DNA of 64,000 nt from Pleurodeles waltl (GCF_031143425.1 NC_090444.1:1537652782-1537716781); one strand, 5' to 3'; shown: positions 31,840 through 44,375, counted from the stretch's first letter. Translations and numbers: made by a program. Notes: generated by a model from the letters alone, not told the origin.

Positions 31840-33929
31840 CCTGTGATAAAGTATTTGTGCTTGTGCCTCTAAACATGGTAAAATGGACTTACATCCAATG
31901 GACACATTTAGTTTACTTCTAAGTCCCTAATAAAGTGATACTACATGTACCTAGGGTCTGTAAATTAAATACTACTAGTGGACCAACAACACGTTTTGCA
32001 ACACTCACCTAAATAGTCCTTTTAAAAACATGTCTCAGGCCTGCCATTGCAACCTGAGTGCAGTTTTAAACTGCTATTTCAACCTGGCAGAATAAACCTG
32101 CTGCCAGGCTTAAGCCTTCCTTTTCAATACATATACATCACCCCTAAGGTAAACCGTCTACAGCCCTTAGGGCAGGGTGCAGTGTATTTAAAATGTTGGC
32201 CATATACTTTTAAGTTTTCCATGTCTTGGTAGTGAAACATTATTTAATTATTAATTCTCTCATAGGATAACACTGGGTTACTCTATTAATTTAATGAGTG
32301 ATAACTTTTGTAACTTTTGATTGGGCACATGCAGGAATCTCATGTTCACACTAAAATTAATTGTAATTTAAAACTCTTTTTATTGGTAAAGTTGCATTTT
32401 TACTCTTAATTTTGAAAATGGCACTTTTAGAAGGTCGGAATTTTCTTGTGCTAACCATTTGGTGGCTGCGGCCTATATCCTAGGTAACATGACTAAATGT
32501 AGTTGGCTTTTGTGATTCCTCCCAAACAGTGACACAAAGTGGGACTAGATATTGGTAGGATGGGAGAAGAGTAGCTTTGCACAGCCCCACTTACATTTAA
32601 GAGGAGCTGCCTCAGCACACTCACAAAGGACTTCTCACTAGCCTTTTATCATCACAGATATCCTGGGACCAGAGCAGGGGGGAATTCTAGAACCATCTGT
32701 AGGGGGAGACTACAGAAGTTTCTTCCACTTCAAAGCTAGCACCAGGTATAAAAATAGGACCCTTAGACCCACTCTTCAGTACACTCCTCGACTTGTGGAT
32801 TCTACTGCTGCCAGAGGACTGCTCTTCTGCTTGAAGCCTGCCATGTCATCTGAGACTGGACCTGTCACCTTCATCCCAGGGATAGTGACTCCAAGGGCCA
32901 GGTGGCTGACCTCGTGTTCTGAGCTACAGGGACACAACAAGCTCAGGAAGCCTCCTTCCAACTGATCAGCTGATCTGATGCACTGCAACTGGACCTTTGT
33001 GTCTGCTGCTAGCCTCTGATACAGTGAGCTCCTGATGCACAAGAGGTGCTCCCCAGTTCCTGGACCCTTGGCTACGATCAATTGAGCTCCTTATGTGAAG
33101 ATACAGAGAAATCCTGATGTTTTGGACTCTTCACAATAACAAACAGGCCAGTTCACACATGAGACCTTGCTAACCACAATGACCACAAACACGAAGTGCC
33201 ATTGGACAGACACTTCGCACTGTTTCAATGATGAACAACAAACGGCAACATAACATTTGAACTTCGCACTACAGCAGTGACAGCCCGCGGTGACCACCAA
33301 TGCAGAGATCCGGCAGTGAAAATCTGTGACCCCTACCAGATCTTCAAGCCACAGCGATGACTGTCTGCAACACTTAACCTGCTCTTAGCACTACAGTGAT
33401 GACCATCTGCTTGCCCTCCCTGCCCCTTGCTGCCATCTTCACAGTGAACTTAATTCTTTGCACTGGACTTTGAGAATGTATCTTTTATAGCGGGAGTAAC
33501 CTTGCCTCTATCCAGCCCAAGCTCCATCATGGTCAGCCTGAACTTATGACTTTCCCTCAGACTCACATGACCAGCTAACCACAAGTGCTACTTTGTGCTT
33601 TTGCAGGATATACTTACATAAAACTCTGTAATTGCATATCTCTGATACTACTGGCTGGATTTTTGTCGTTTTGGTCTCATTTTATTTATTAAATTTCCCA
33701 ATTGGTGTGGGATTTTTCCTTTGTAGCAGTTTCACTTTATAACTCTTTGTGATCTGCATAAATACTTTACACATTGCTTCTAAGTTATGCCTGACTGCTT
33801 TTGTGCCAAGCTGGCAGAGGGTTAAGCACAAGTTTATTTAATGACTTTTGTGGTTCACCCTGACAAAGATTGTGGTTGTTCTTCAAAAAGGGTATTCATT
33901 CCCCTCAACCAAAAACCCAATTTCCTACA
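31840..33929 (+). mobile_element. long-LTR family copy, forward orientation
   Basis: It matches the solo LTR at 55629-57742: CTACTAGTGGACC, GTCTCAGGCCTGCCATTGCA, the ACCCCTAAGGTA block, a TATA box at 32747 (GGTATAAAAATAGG), a GTCGTTTTGGTCTCATTTTATT stretch near 33667 with ATTAAA at 33689, and the end CCAATTTCCTACA at 33929. The first roughly 110 bases are missing. It lies head to head with the previous copy, giving an inverted pair of about 3.7 kb. Confidence 0.7.
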
Positions 33930-34384
33930 GTAAAATTTAAAATTAGATTTAGTCTCTTGGACTCAAGAACCATTCAGTTATATTAGTCTGCCTCTAGACG
34001 ACCTGGGCATATGTTTGTACCATACATCCGCGTTGGGTGACGAAATGGCTTGTTTCCATTGATTTTTCTAGGTAGTAGCTAAAAAATTTTAACTAGAACT
34101 GTGGCTTTTGCTGAGAGAGTTAGTTATTGTGGATAGTGTTTTTTTTACTGCTTGAAGCCCAGGTAAGTAGAGGGTTTGTCCATTAAAGGTTAATAAAGTT
34201 TATTTGTACTTCAACATGAGACTGTTAAAGAAGTCTGGAACAATCACTAACTCATCTACTCACCAAAGTTCAGGAGTAATGCATGGAAAGATGTTTTATT
34301 AGCTCTATATAAGGGTTTGTTTAACCTATTCCTAGGAATCATCTTTTGGAAAGGTATCTGTTGTGTTTAGAGTACTTAGGACAT
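33930..34384. other. no recognisable feature
   Basis: About 450 bases of AT-rich DNA between the LTR copy and the next MITE; nothing identified. Confidence 0.5.
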
Positions 34385-34873
34385 GATTTAGACTTTGGTG
34401 GACTGGTTCTCCGTCACAAATGTGATGGACATCTTGTCCGCCTAATTCAATGATCATTGCTTCCTAGCGTGCTTGTTCTATGGTCACTGCTTAGTTTCTG
34501 CAAGAATGTGTGTTGGTGCCAAAAGGTCTGCTCAAAAGCCTATGGGCGGCACAATTACATGTAAACGCGCCGAATACCGAGGCTGCATATTCACTCTCTT
34601 TAATCAACTACCAGACGCACCCTGGCCATTTAGCTCACTCCTTCAGGAACCTGCTTTCTCACTTTGTGACAGTGTTTCCATCTTTCTCTTTTTCCTTATT
34701 TCTCCTTTGTGTGTTTTTCACCTCTCTTGCTGTAAAGAAATGTCCAATGAGGGAAAAATGAGTGCTGATCTCCATCAGCGGGTCTCTCTGGCAACACCCA
34801 GCTCAAATTAAGCATTGAATACGGCAGACGGGACATCCGTCATGTGGAGTGACCGCCTGCCATACTCTAAATC
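34385..34873. mobile_element. MITE with GATTTAGA inverted ends
   Basis: The left end reads GATTTAGACTTTGGTGGAC and the right end CTGCCATACTCTAAATC. Inside the ends, a GTCAC...GATGGACATCTTGTCCGCC block is mirrored by GGCAGACGGGACATCCGTCATG on the other side. No gene; open frames inside are chance. The superfamily is not determined and the target duplication is unclear. Confidence 0.65.
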
Positions 34874-35658
34874 AGTCCTATAGACACTATGAAGAGTGCT
34901 CTGTATAGAATGGGTTATTTCTAGATGCATCAGTCAGCTTGGAAAGTACATGCAATGCGAAATAAATAATAGCACAGTTCCTTGCTTTATAGTTTCCACC
35001 ATTCTCATGACAAATGCAAAATGACTAAATATTCACTTCATCACAGCTGCTAATGCTTTATTTTTACACGGATTGCTGTGAAAATGCAAATGCCAAGCAT
35101 TAGCAGCTGGTGGCCCCTTTTATTCGCCTAACCATGAAATGTGGAGGATTGCTGATCTGTAATTGCTGCCAATTTTCAACAGTGTGCGATGTTACCTTCG
35201 GAGTGGTGTTATTGCATAGCACAGGTGGTTTTAGCGACATTGGCAAATGAATTCTGTTGCCTAAATCATGTCAATTAGCGTTCCTTGCCAGCCATTACAA
35301 ATGTTAAAAGATGGCAACAACATTTGAGCGCCCATATCTACAGTCCCTTCTAATTTTGTTTATGCTCAGCAAAATGTTACATCTCAGGAAATCACGTGAC
35401 CCACGGATCATCTGTTCAACAGAAGCAAAACAGCACTGCTCTACTAAATCTAATGAAAATTAGAGTGCAGCTTTTATTTTCACTCACCTGCAGACAAAGC
35501 TGTCATTTTGGCAATTGCAGCATAGCACTAAAACACTGGGCTACCTACAAAATTGACCACATATAATTAGATCTATCGTGTTTGTTTGGCCCAGTTCAAG
35601 TGTGAAATACATTCATTCACCTGTTCAAAAATGGAGGACACATACTTATAAAGAGTTT
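34874..35658. other. no recognisable feature
   Basis: Nothing identified in about 780 bases of AT-rich DNA. Confidence 0.5.
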
Positions 35659-36040
35659 GGGGCCATATTTACAAATAATGTTTGCAGTCCGAAATGAGTT
35701 TTCCAACCGCAAAAATTACAAATTGCGATTCAGTAACTCATTACTGAATTGCAATTTGTGTTTCCGATTGGCATTAAGTATGTATCAATGTTTGCCAAAC
35801 AAATTACAATCGCAAAGCTTTCATTTTTTACTGATACCTCATTCCTAAATGCAAAAGGGATGCCCTTCCCTTTGTGAATGTTGAAACAAACACATTTTAA
35901 TAGTATTAAACCTAAAAGTCTCATTTTTTTATTACATCCATCGTGTATTACATTAGGAAAAATAGACTGCATTTAAAAAAAAAAGATTTCTGTAATAAAC
36001 ACCAATCACAGACGTGGTGGGTCAGCAGAGCCAGGTAGAT
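35659..36040. mobile_element. left part of a Harbinger-type MITE
   Basis: It starts GGGGCCATATTTACAAAT, close to the left tip of copy 3 (GGGCCATATGTATGAAA). It contains a hairpin at about 35728-35760 (CAAATTGCGATTCAGTAAC with its complement) and ends with an AT-rich stretch plus CACAGACGTGGTGGG, similar to 62020-62080 in the MITE at 61624. No right tip was found. Confidence 0.55.
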
Positions 36041-37936
36041 TGCTACAATCACCTAGGAATAAGGTTTAACTCTAACTCACCCTAGACCAAACAGCAAAAA
36101 AAAGAGTGGAATGAGCATGCTTCAACAGCCAAACACTGTCCTCCATTTCAGCAGTAGTGTTTGGCGAAGAGGAATCATGCCAGTGCTACAAGTCTTTCAA
36201 ACCAATACACTTGCTGCAAGTTAATGTGGAGCCGAGATCTGCGGACCCACCAAGGCAGCAGGCCTCCTGAAATTTGAAAATCAATTTCTATTTTGTTTGT
36301 TGCAACTTTGCACTGGGACCCTGTTAATGCTGATTTTTAATAATGAATATTCATGAGTTTTGAATTTGCATAGAAAATTTATTTATATGGAGAAAATTAA
36401 TGCATGCATTTGAAGGTGCGCCTACCATAGTGGCCGTCAATGTTCACGAAGTGTACTTATTAATGGCTTATTAATATGAAATGTCGAGCTTCTGTTTGAT
36501 TAATGTAGTAATATGTCATATTAAGGGTTATGTATTAGCTTTATTAATTGTAGGCCTTAAATTAGCGAGGTGTTGGCCTCGTAGCACGGCCTCATGTCAA
36601 GCTGCATTGTTTAGGCGTCTCATAAAATGGATGCTTAGAGAATTAAATTGTGATTTTCCACTGTACTGACCATGTGCTCATAGATGAAGTTAGTTCTCAT
36701 GAGAAACTGTTTGCTAGAAGATGCTTAACTTGCTAGTGAAACAATGTTTAATGTAATGTGTGTAAGACTGACCTTCCCAGGAGAAGACAATAGATGCACT
36801 GACTGGAGTACAAGTTGCAACAATATTGATACCTGTCCAGTCAAATGACGAGAGCGGGAGAAGAAGAGCCAATCATCGACATGTGAACCATGTAATAGTA
36901 AAATTGTAGATTTGAGGGATTTGTTTCATTGGACTAACTGTGAACATGCGATCCCCTGACCAATTAGGATGTGGGAAGTAGTTTTAGGAAATCTAACTTA
37001 GCCGGACTGCACCGAGAGGAGAGCAGCATTTGTGTTCATTTATTATTCCTTTCCGAACTTCTTAGAGAGACTTTGTTTTTTCTGAACTTTGATGCTGAAT
37101 CCTGATGTATTGCTGACCGAACTGATGTCCTATTGATGAAGACTGTCACAGCTTGCTGAACCATATTGAGGACAGGTATGTAATGAAGTTACTGATTGTT
37201 ATGTCTATTTGCTTGTGTCTTTAGGTACCAACCGCTATTTTGATAGAGCCATAGTAAGATGTTTTTCCAAATTTGTGTGACTAAATTCTTTTGCATGAAG
37301 TCCAAACATGCTCTCTAATTTGGTGTTAGGATTCTCACTGATGAAGTTCGCTACATGTAATAACAGTTGATGTTTTTTTCTCTGCTGAATCTAAATGTAT
37401 GTAATATCGTTTGGGCAGTTATTCTCGCTATTAATTTGTACTGTAACCTTAGAATGTGTAGTAGCTAAAGCTTTGATTAGATTGCAATTCTTTCACCACT
37501 TTTGACAGCCAGTGTTGTTCCTGTATGCTTATCATTTGATATTAAGACTAAGGGCCATATGTATGAAAACTGGGGTCTGCGAATCGCAAAATGCGATTAT
37601 TAAGAAATCGCTATTTCTGAGTCGCAATTGGCTATGTAACAAAATTGCGAATCGGAATTAGCGATTTCTTAAAAATCGCTATTCGTGTTTTGCGAGGTCC
37701 ATTTACTGAATCGCAATTTGCATTCTCGCAATTTGCAATTTTTTTGCAATTCGGTAAAAAATCGCAAAATGCGAGAAAGTTTGAGAATGCACACCTGGAG
37801 GAGCCTGATGACATCACCAGCAGGAAATGAGTCATCCCAGGCAGTTTCAGGTGCCACACCCAAACCAGCATCCTGAGAGAGAGCAGCCCGGCCACATAGA
37901 GCAGCACTCAGCAGGAGCAGCAACACCTGAGCCACA

Positions 37937-39591
37937 ATGGAGCCCCAAGGTACATCACAGGAGAAGCAAGAGAGGAAGCGCAAACTCAAGTTCAGTGAAC
38001 AGGAGCTGGAGGTACTGACAGAAGAGGTTGTGAGGAGCCATGACCGCCTGTTTGGTAAATCATCACTCCAGGTTCCTGAGAGCGAGAAAACAAGGCTATG
38101 GCTTGACATCCAGGGAAAAATCTGCGCCATTGGAGTGTCACAGCGCTCCATTGATGAGATTAAGAAAAGGTGGTACGACCTGCGGTCCCGGGCAAAGGAG
38201 AGGGTGGCAAGGAGACTTGCAGAGGCCAGGGGCACAGGTGGCGGACCACCAACCGAACCACCTGCCAGACCACTGGAGGACCTGGTGGAATCCACACTCC
38301 TCCCTGAAGCTGTGACAGGGGTCACAGATATCGACACCTCCGCTCAACCGAGTACCAGCCAAGGTAAGTGCAATGTTGTTGTGTGAACCCAATATGTGCA
38401 TGCATAAAAGCCCCTTAGGAATTAGCATGTAATGTGAAGTAGTGTGTGAAGTAGTCCAGTCCACATCTGAGAAGCAGCACAACAATGCATTATGGGAGTT
38501 GCGGTCCACAAACTAGTACAGACAGTAGCATGACAATATAAGGAAGCATAGTGACACCCAAGGTAACACAACACACACAACACCATGTAGAGCAGTACCT
38601 GTACCTTTATTGCCATTTTCGGACAGATAATGTAACATACAGAACTGACATGCTGCATATTGTTGTTGCAGGTGGGCCTGGCCCAGCAGCCACACAAAGT
38701 CCTTGTGTAGGGGAGACGGACATCCAGCAGCCCTCTGACACCAACACCAGTGGGTCCCTCCGCATCTCCACTGTGCGCCGCAGGCCCAGGGCACTACCAC
38801 TGCCAGACCTCAGTGGCGACTCGGATGTGCAGCAGGAGGGTCCAAGCACACCGTCTGCACCAGACAGGCGCAGCCAGATACCGGAGGACAGGGGTCATGC
38901 AGCACAATGCAGGAGTGCCACAATGTCCCAGCAGCTACCGCATGAGGCAGGTGAGGGTCCATCCTTGTTCGGGGGACTTGAGGCTGCTATGTTGCAGCAA
39001 CAGTGCCTGCAAAACAAGCAAATATTGAGTTTGGACCGGAACCTGAGAGTCCACAATAGACATATGATGGGCCTGCATCAGCAACTTGACACACTGAACA
39101 GCAACATCACCCAGCTGCGTGAGGAACAGGTGCAGGCCTCTGAGGACACTAGGGACCTTACTAGTGCAGTGCGTGACCTCTGTGAGGAGCTGCGCCACGA
39201 AAGGGTGAGCCGACGCAGACATGAACACCGCTTCAGGACAATGTTTGCAAACTACTGCAGGTCCTCAAACAGGATGGCAAACTCCACAGCACTCATCGCC
39301 TGTCGCGCTGTTGCGGCCCAAGTGGAGGCTGCACACACCAGCAGGGACGTGGTCCAGGGCCTTGTACAAATCACTAATGTGATTGAACTTGTCATGGGAC
39401 AGAGATCTGCCACTCCCAGTGAGGTAGCCTTGGGGGACACTGAGGACAGTTCGAGCCTCAGTAGTATGGCAGTACCTGCAGCAGACACCAGACGGCGCAG
39501 TGGCAGGCGCAGCACTGCCACTGAGGGTGACATTCAGGGTGCCAGTGAGTTAACTGGGCATCCGAGTGGTGTGCGTGGGAGGAGGAAGTGA
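37937..39591 (+). CDS. Harbinger Myb/SANT-like DNA-binding protein, copy 3 (2 exons, 448 aa)
   Basis: Exon 1 is 37937-38363 (donor GTAAGT at 38364) and exon 2 is 38672-39591 (acceptor TTGCAG ends at 38671). The joined frame is open. Residues about 14-100 form a Myb/SANT-like domain: KRKLKFSEQELEVLTEEVVR, the tryptophan helix RLWLDIQGKICAIG, and DEIKKRWYDLRSRAKERVAR. A Pro/Ser/Thr linker follows. Then a long helical region, from about LFGGLEAAMLQQQCLQNKQI through LDTLNSNITQLREEQVQASE and VRDLCEELRHERVSRRRHEH, probably forms a coiled coil for oligomers or transposase contact. The C-terminus is basic (DTRRRSGRRST, RGRRK). It is expected to act with the transposase at 39763-40933, toward which it converges. 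The start is the first ATG ahead of the domain. Confidence 0.9.
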
Positions 39592-39718
39592 CTCTTGCCG
39601 CATTGACACTGGTGTCCCACTATGATGTAATAGTGCGGGACTCAGTTCTTTTGTTAATTTTAGTTTTTGCCATTACCTGTTTACTTCATTTTTCACCATT
39701 CATTACCTGACGTAAGGT

Positions 39719-39724
39719 AATAAA
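39719..39724 (+). terminator. polyadenylation signal AATAAA, copy 3
   Basis: AATAAA 128 bases after the stop of the Myb/SANT-like gene and 39 bases before the end of the opposing transposase gene, so the two 3' ends nearly overlap. Confidence 0.6.
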
Positions 39725-39762
39725 TTTCTATCACTACAGGTACAGTTGTCAGTGGAGTTTTG

Positions 39763-40933
39763 TCATTCATACTCACGTCTGAAATGGTTGTGTGTGATGT
39801 CAGCACGCCTTTGCCTTCCCTCTGCTGCACTGGTCCTGTCTGCTGGCTGTAGAGGTGGTATGGGATCGTCATCCTCATCTGATTCAGTGTCACTGATTTC
39901 TATAGGTATGCCCCTGGTTGTAGCTATATTGTGCAAGATTGCACAAGTAGCCACTATTCTACATGTGATTTCTGGACTGTACTGTAGTGCCCCTCCACTC
40001 TTGTGGAGGCAACGGAAGCGACTCTTCAGGAGGCCAAATGTGCGCTCCACTACGTTGCGGGTTGCCCTGTGTGCTGCATTGTATCTCCGTTCTGCTGGTG
40101 TTGTGGGATTGAGGTAGGGCGTCATCATGTAGGTGCGCACTGCGTAGGCACTGTCTCCTGGAAGGGACAGAAGGTGTGATGAGTAACTCAGCCATCTGTC
40201 ATGGGTTTGTTATCTATGCGCCAGTGTACAGAGTGACATTACCTAGTAGATATCCTTCATCAAACTCCCCAGTTAGAAGTCTTGTGTGAATGCCGCTGTG
40301 ACGAAAGATGTATGAATCATGTGTGCTCCCTGGGTACCTGGCCACGAGATCAGTTATGATATAGGAGGCATTGCATATCACCTGTATATTCATGGAATGT
40401 TGGTGTTTACGGTTTCGGTACACATACTCTGTGACTGATGGTGGACATATTGCCACATGTGTGCCATCTATGGCACCTAGGACGTGGGGGAACTGTGCTA
40501 TCTGATAAAACTCAATTTTTGTCTGCTGTATTTCCTGTGGGGTGTGGGGGAATCGGATGTACTGTTGGCGTTTGCTTAGCATGGCGTTCATAAATGCATT
40601 GAAAAATCTGGAGAGGGTGCTCTGTGACACCCCCCCAGCCACTGCTATGACCCCTTGATAGCTTCCTGAGGCGAGAAGGTGTAAAGAGCATAATACCTGC
40701 ACATGGGTGGGGATACTATGTGTCCTTAGTGTTCTGCGCTGCAGTAGAGGTTGTAGCTCAGCTATCAGGTCAAGTATCATGGCTGAGTTCAACCTATACC
40801 TCTCATATATTTCCTCCTCTGTCAGGTCAAAAAGTGTAATGCGCACTCTGAAAATGCGCTCCTGTCTCCTCCTCCCTCTCCTCAAACCTGCCAGGATCCT
40901 CATCCTCCTCGCCATGACGTAGAGTGCAGCCAT
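39763..40933 (-). CDS. Harbinger DDE transposase, copy 3 (2 exons, 361 aa)
   Basis: Read on the minus strand: exon 1 is 40933-40243, an 85-nt intron is 40242-40158 (GTAATG to TTCCAG), and exon 2 is 40157-39763. The protein starts MAALYVMARRMRI at an ATG, followed by an Arg-rich segment. Helix-turn-helix-like sequence (YQGVIAVAGGVSQSTLSRFF) precedes the catalytic core: Asp156 in GAIDGTHVAICPP, Asp232 in GDSAY (made by the splice junction), and Glu268 in RNVVERTFGLLKSRFRCL, with 35 residues between Asp232 and Glu268. PGSTHDSYIFRHSG lies between. The C-terminus has an acidic patch (DTESDEDDD). All family landmarks are present, so it may be active. It cuts and pastes the element together with the Myb/SANT-like partner. 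Confidence 0.94.
40158..40242 (-). other. 85-nt intron at the second catalytic Asp
   Basis: The minus-strand intron starts GTAATG and ends CTTCCAG. Splicing joins CTACTAG to GAGACAGTGCC, restoring L-L-G-D-S-A-Y. It is at the same codon as the 64-nt intron in copy 1 (5043-5106). Confidence 0.9.
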
Positions 40934-40966
40934 TGTGGAAAAGAGTCTGAGGCATTCTGGGCCTCT

Positions 40967-40974
40967 TTATATAG
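40967..40974 (-). promoter_or_regulatory. TATA box of the copy 3 transposase
   Basis: TATATAAA on the minus strand, about 35 bases upstream of the ATG at 40933, implying a very short 5' leader. Confidence 0.6.
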
Positions 40975-41484
40975 GTTGCACATGGTTACCACCTGGTTTC
41001 TCTTAGTGGTATTTTGCATGTGCAAAATGCCATTCTGCGAAAAATCGCTATTTGCAATTTTTTGATGCATCTATTTGCGATTTGGATTTTGCGATTCGCA
41101 TTTTGCACCTCGCTATTTCCTACTGTAAATACCGAATCACAAAATGCGACTTGCAAAACCAGGTCGCACCGCAAAAATTCGCAAAATTTGCGATTTCTTA
41201 TTTTTGGTCTGCAAATGCCTTTCATGCATCGCAGACCACGTTTTTGCACTCGCAAACGGCCGAATTTACCGATTCGCACCGTTTGCGAGTGCAAAAATAT
41301 TTCATACATCTGGCCCTAAGTTATGTGACATTAGCATTGTTAATATAGGGAAAATAAACATTCTAACTTTCACATAAAAGGTGTGGTTACTCATGACTAC
41401 AAGGTCATGGGGCGTGGAAATTACTGACTTCTATTGATTATTGATGTCATTGACTGTTGATGTTATCGATCTGTATTGGTACAG

Positions 41485-43619
41485 GATATATGGAGGGAAA
41501 AACTTGAAGTACCATCAAAAGGTCCATCGGCCTATTCGAACCTCCCTTCTAAGTTTACTTAATAAGGTCTGACAAGCTAACAACCCAAGTGGCTGCAATC
41601 AGACACGAGTTGGATTTGAATACCATCAAAGTCATTGGCGCTCTAAGACCATTCTTCTTTTGGCAACAAACTTGGTCCAAACTGAGGATATCATCCCAAT
41701 TCAAACCAATCTGTGAACTTTGGGATAGCAGCCATTCTTACAAGTTACTATGACTCAAACATATTGCAAATGCCGTTGATTTTTGACAGCACCATGACAA
41801 ATTGTTGCTAACCCTGCAAAGAATCAAACCTGCTTTCGGTTTTGAGAACTATATTACCCATATATTTCCACCGAGAAAAATGGCACTGTTTTTTAGAATT
41901 CTGATTGAAGTCTTTGAAACAGAACTGGTCGATCTCCGGTGGTAATTCTACCTGCCCCTGCTTGCAAGGTTGCAATGAAACTCCTACACACTTTATGCTG
42001 TTATGCTCCTTTTCTTTGTCAGCAAGGCAGAGATTTCTTTGCCCAGATTTTTAAAAAGTTTGACATGAGACATTGCAATAGGACTATGCACTTATGTTTA
42101 AGAGCAGACATTATTTCAATCATTTACCCTGTATCTTCGTATACCTATGAAGCATGGAAAGTTATGCTGCCTTATACTAGGCAATATATTGTTTGAGTTC
42201 TGAAGTCCCTCAATTGTTAGCAATCCATTGTTGTCTCATATTACCTTTTTTGTTCTGTCTTGAAGTTGAAAATGCACTTTAACTAACTTGCAATCTCTTG
42301 CACAAAGCACTTTACATAGGCCCTCTGATATTTTAATTGCATGGACTATGACGTGTCTAAATGATTCCTAAGCTGCTTTGCTGTCTCTTGTATTTATGCA
42401 TGATGCCAATTTATTCTCCACTTTTATTTGTATTGTATTATTGCATTAGAAAATATAATTCCTGACTCCTTGAGTGTCTTAATTGCTAGTAACTTCTTGT
42501 TGATATATCATTTTTTAATTGTGTAGTCTTCAAGTTAAAAATGCAATTCATTTAACTTGTAAATGCTTGCAAAGAGCCCTTCACCTATGCCCTCCAACAA
42601 TATTTCAATGGTATGGCGTAGGAAGAATGTATAATATACAAAATCTTCTTAGATGTTTCTGGCATTTATAACGGTGTGTCGCTAATTTATAATTTATACT
42701 TATCCGTATTATAGTTATGCTTTACAACAAGGAATTTGATGTTTTAAATGATTTCTGTCCTATTCTCCATAGAATCAGAATCAGAATCATACCCAAGAAG
42801 GAAACCGAAAATATTTTACAAAATATTGCTCTAGTTGAAGCATTTAGATTTCAAAACGGTATGTTCTTCAGTTTATGCTGAGGTGACATACAGACATTCA
42901 TGGTTTCTTCTCGGTTTTGTTCTTTGTAATGTCAAGAAGATAATAAAATAAAGTTGCACAAAAGTGGTTTATATTTTAAAATTCCTTACACAAGAAAAAA
43001 CATCACGACGTGTGTTGCTAGTTATGAACAGTACTATTCAAATGTAACTAAACCACCACGAGGCCCCTTTCAGCATCCTGCTTTCCAGGGAAGTCTCCCA
43101 ACAAAAGACTGCAATAGAATGTTATACTGACTTTAAAATCATTTTATCATATTTAAAAGTAAATCATCCTTAGAGCTTAGGTTTAGGTCCGACCATGTGT
43201 TATGTTACCAAACTGTTCTCTTATCTTGACCCATTCTTAAGTTCATTAATTGAGGTGTGTATATAAGAGCTCAATTTTATTACCTGGACCACAGAAAGTC
43301 ATGTGTTTGTAAATATTTCAGATTTAATTACGATTTTGCAAATAATCTTTACATATGCCAGAAATGCCCATTTTCTAACTAAACGTGTTTTTTTTTAATT
43401 GAATCGAGTAAGAGGTCATGTTGGAAGTTTGTCTCTTCTTATCGTTTGGGAAAAGTTTACTGAAACAATTAATGTATATTGAGAATGCACTATAATGATT
43501 TGATAGCTTTCAAGCTGCCCCTGATTTGTACCTGTACATTTGGATAACATGTGACGATTGTGTACGCTTTGTCCTGAGGAGGATTTCGTACTTTATACTG
43601 ACAAAAGATACCAAAATGT
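41485..43619. other. no recognisable feature
   Basis: About 2.1 kb of AT-rich DNA. The one 85-codon frame (41939-42196) has no recognisable protein features. Nothing else identified. Confidence 0.5.
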
Positions 43620-44040
43620 TGTACTTTTTGTCTAAACCAGATCTTGGAATAAAACATATGTAGTGTGCAATCAAGTGAAATGAACACTAACGAAAATAAC
43701 TTGTTTTGATAGGTTGAGTGTATTTATCTTTTGACAAGAATAATTACTATTTTTTTTCTCAAAGGATTTATAACGTCTACTTTGGTCAGCACTTTCATGT
43801 GCTTGATATGACCCTGGTGATATTTGGTTAATATTTGGATGAGATATCATACACATTGATTTAAACCAAAATGACTGTTTGTGAATGAGGTACACCTCAA
43901 TGAATTTTATGAACCATGTATATCTAGTGCAGATACAGTCCGAGTATACTAAGGGTACCACTGACCCAAACCCATTTAATAACATTACTAATTGACTTCT
44001 GAGGGATTTTTGAGTTTGAATTGTATACATACATAGGGAC
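43620..44040. repeat. direct repeat, first copy
   Basis: The stretch from AAATGAACACTAACG to the GAGTTTGAATTG end matches 44820-45206 at a clearly high level (shared GATAGGTTGAGTGTATTTAT, CCAAAATGACTGTTTGTGAA, CTAGTGCAGAT). The copies lie about 1.19 kb apart in the same orientation. Confidence 0.8.
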
Positions 44041-44107
44041 CTTGGGGACAATTTGGTCACCCTATTGTTGTCTGAGGATAATTTTTATAATGCATGTTTC
44101 ACCAAAG

Positions 44108-44375
44108 AGGTAGGTTTGTTTCTCTATCACTCTATTTGGCAGTCATAATACAAGAAGCATGGCAAACACTTTGCCAAATGAGACCAAATAGGCTATCAAC
44201 TGGTAGATGCAGGGATCTTTTTTCTCCATTATTTACAAATACCCATCTAACAACTATTACAACTTCTTTAAAATAAATCTTAAAAATACAGCACAGATTG
44301 CAAACCAAGACAATCCCAATCCTAGGCACATTCACAGCTAGAACAGATCAGTGGCTCCAGTGAGACACAAGAAAA
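44108..44375. repeat. direct repeat flanking the Gypsy element, left copy
   Basis: It matches 50549-50800: CACTCTATTTGGCAG, CACTTTGCCAAATGAGACC, GGCTATCAACTGG, AGGGATCTTTTTTCTC, CAGCACAGATTGCAAACC, ACAGATCAGTGGCT. It contains a short inverted TTTGGCA / TGCCAAA pair. Confidence 0.8.

Larger units (their letters stand above)
37552..41316 (+). mobile_element. PIF/Harbinger transposon copy 3, compact and intact
   Basis: The left end GGGCCATATGTATGAAA and the right end TTTCATACATCTGGCCC are inverted repeats (16 of 17). TAA flanks both sides (37549-37551 and 41317-41319), the TWA target duplication typical of PIF/Harbinger. The 3,765-bp element holds only two genes, converging: a Myb/SANT-like gene (+) and a DDE transposase (-), both with intact frames and introns. 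The subterminal regions are dense in GCGA and TCGC motifs. It differs strongly from copies 1 and 2 in sequence, so it is a separate lineage. Confidence 0.94.
36440..41484 (+). mobile_element. probable LTR-like repeat split by Harbinger copy 3
   Basis: Sequence on both sides of copy 3 reads as one unit if the transposon is removed: a GGCCTTAAATTAGCGAGGT block at about 36551, mid-part splice-like AG/GT sites near 37170-37230, and after the insertion AAAATAAACATTC with AATAAA at 41353-41358. I recall similar sequence from newt retrotransposon LTRs, but I cannot test this here. The ends are approximate. Confidence 0.35.

Noticed and set aside
34473..34811. A 112-codon Cys/Phe-rich frame resembling a small secreted protein
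   Set aside because: It lies inside a MITE with inverted ends and has no start context or relatives that I recognise.
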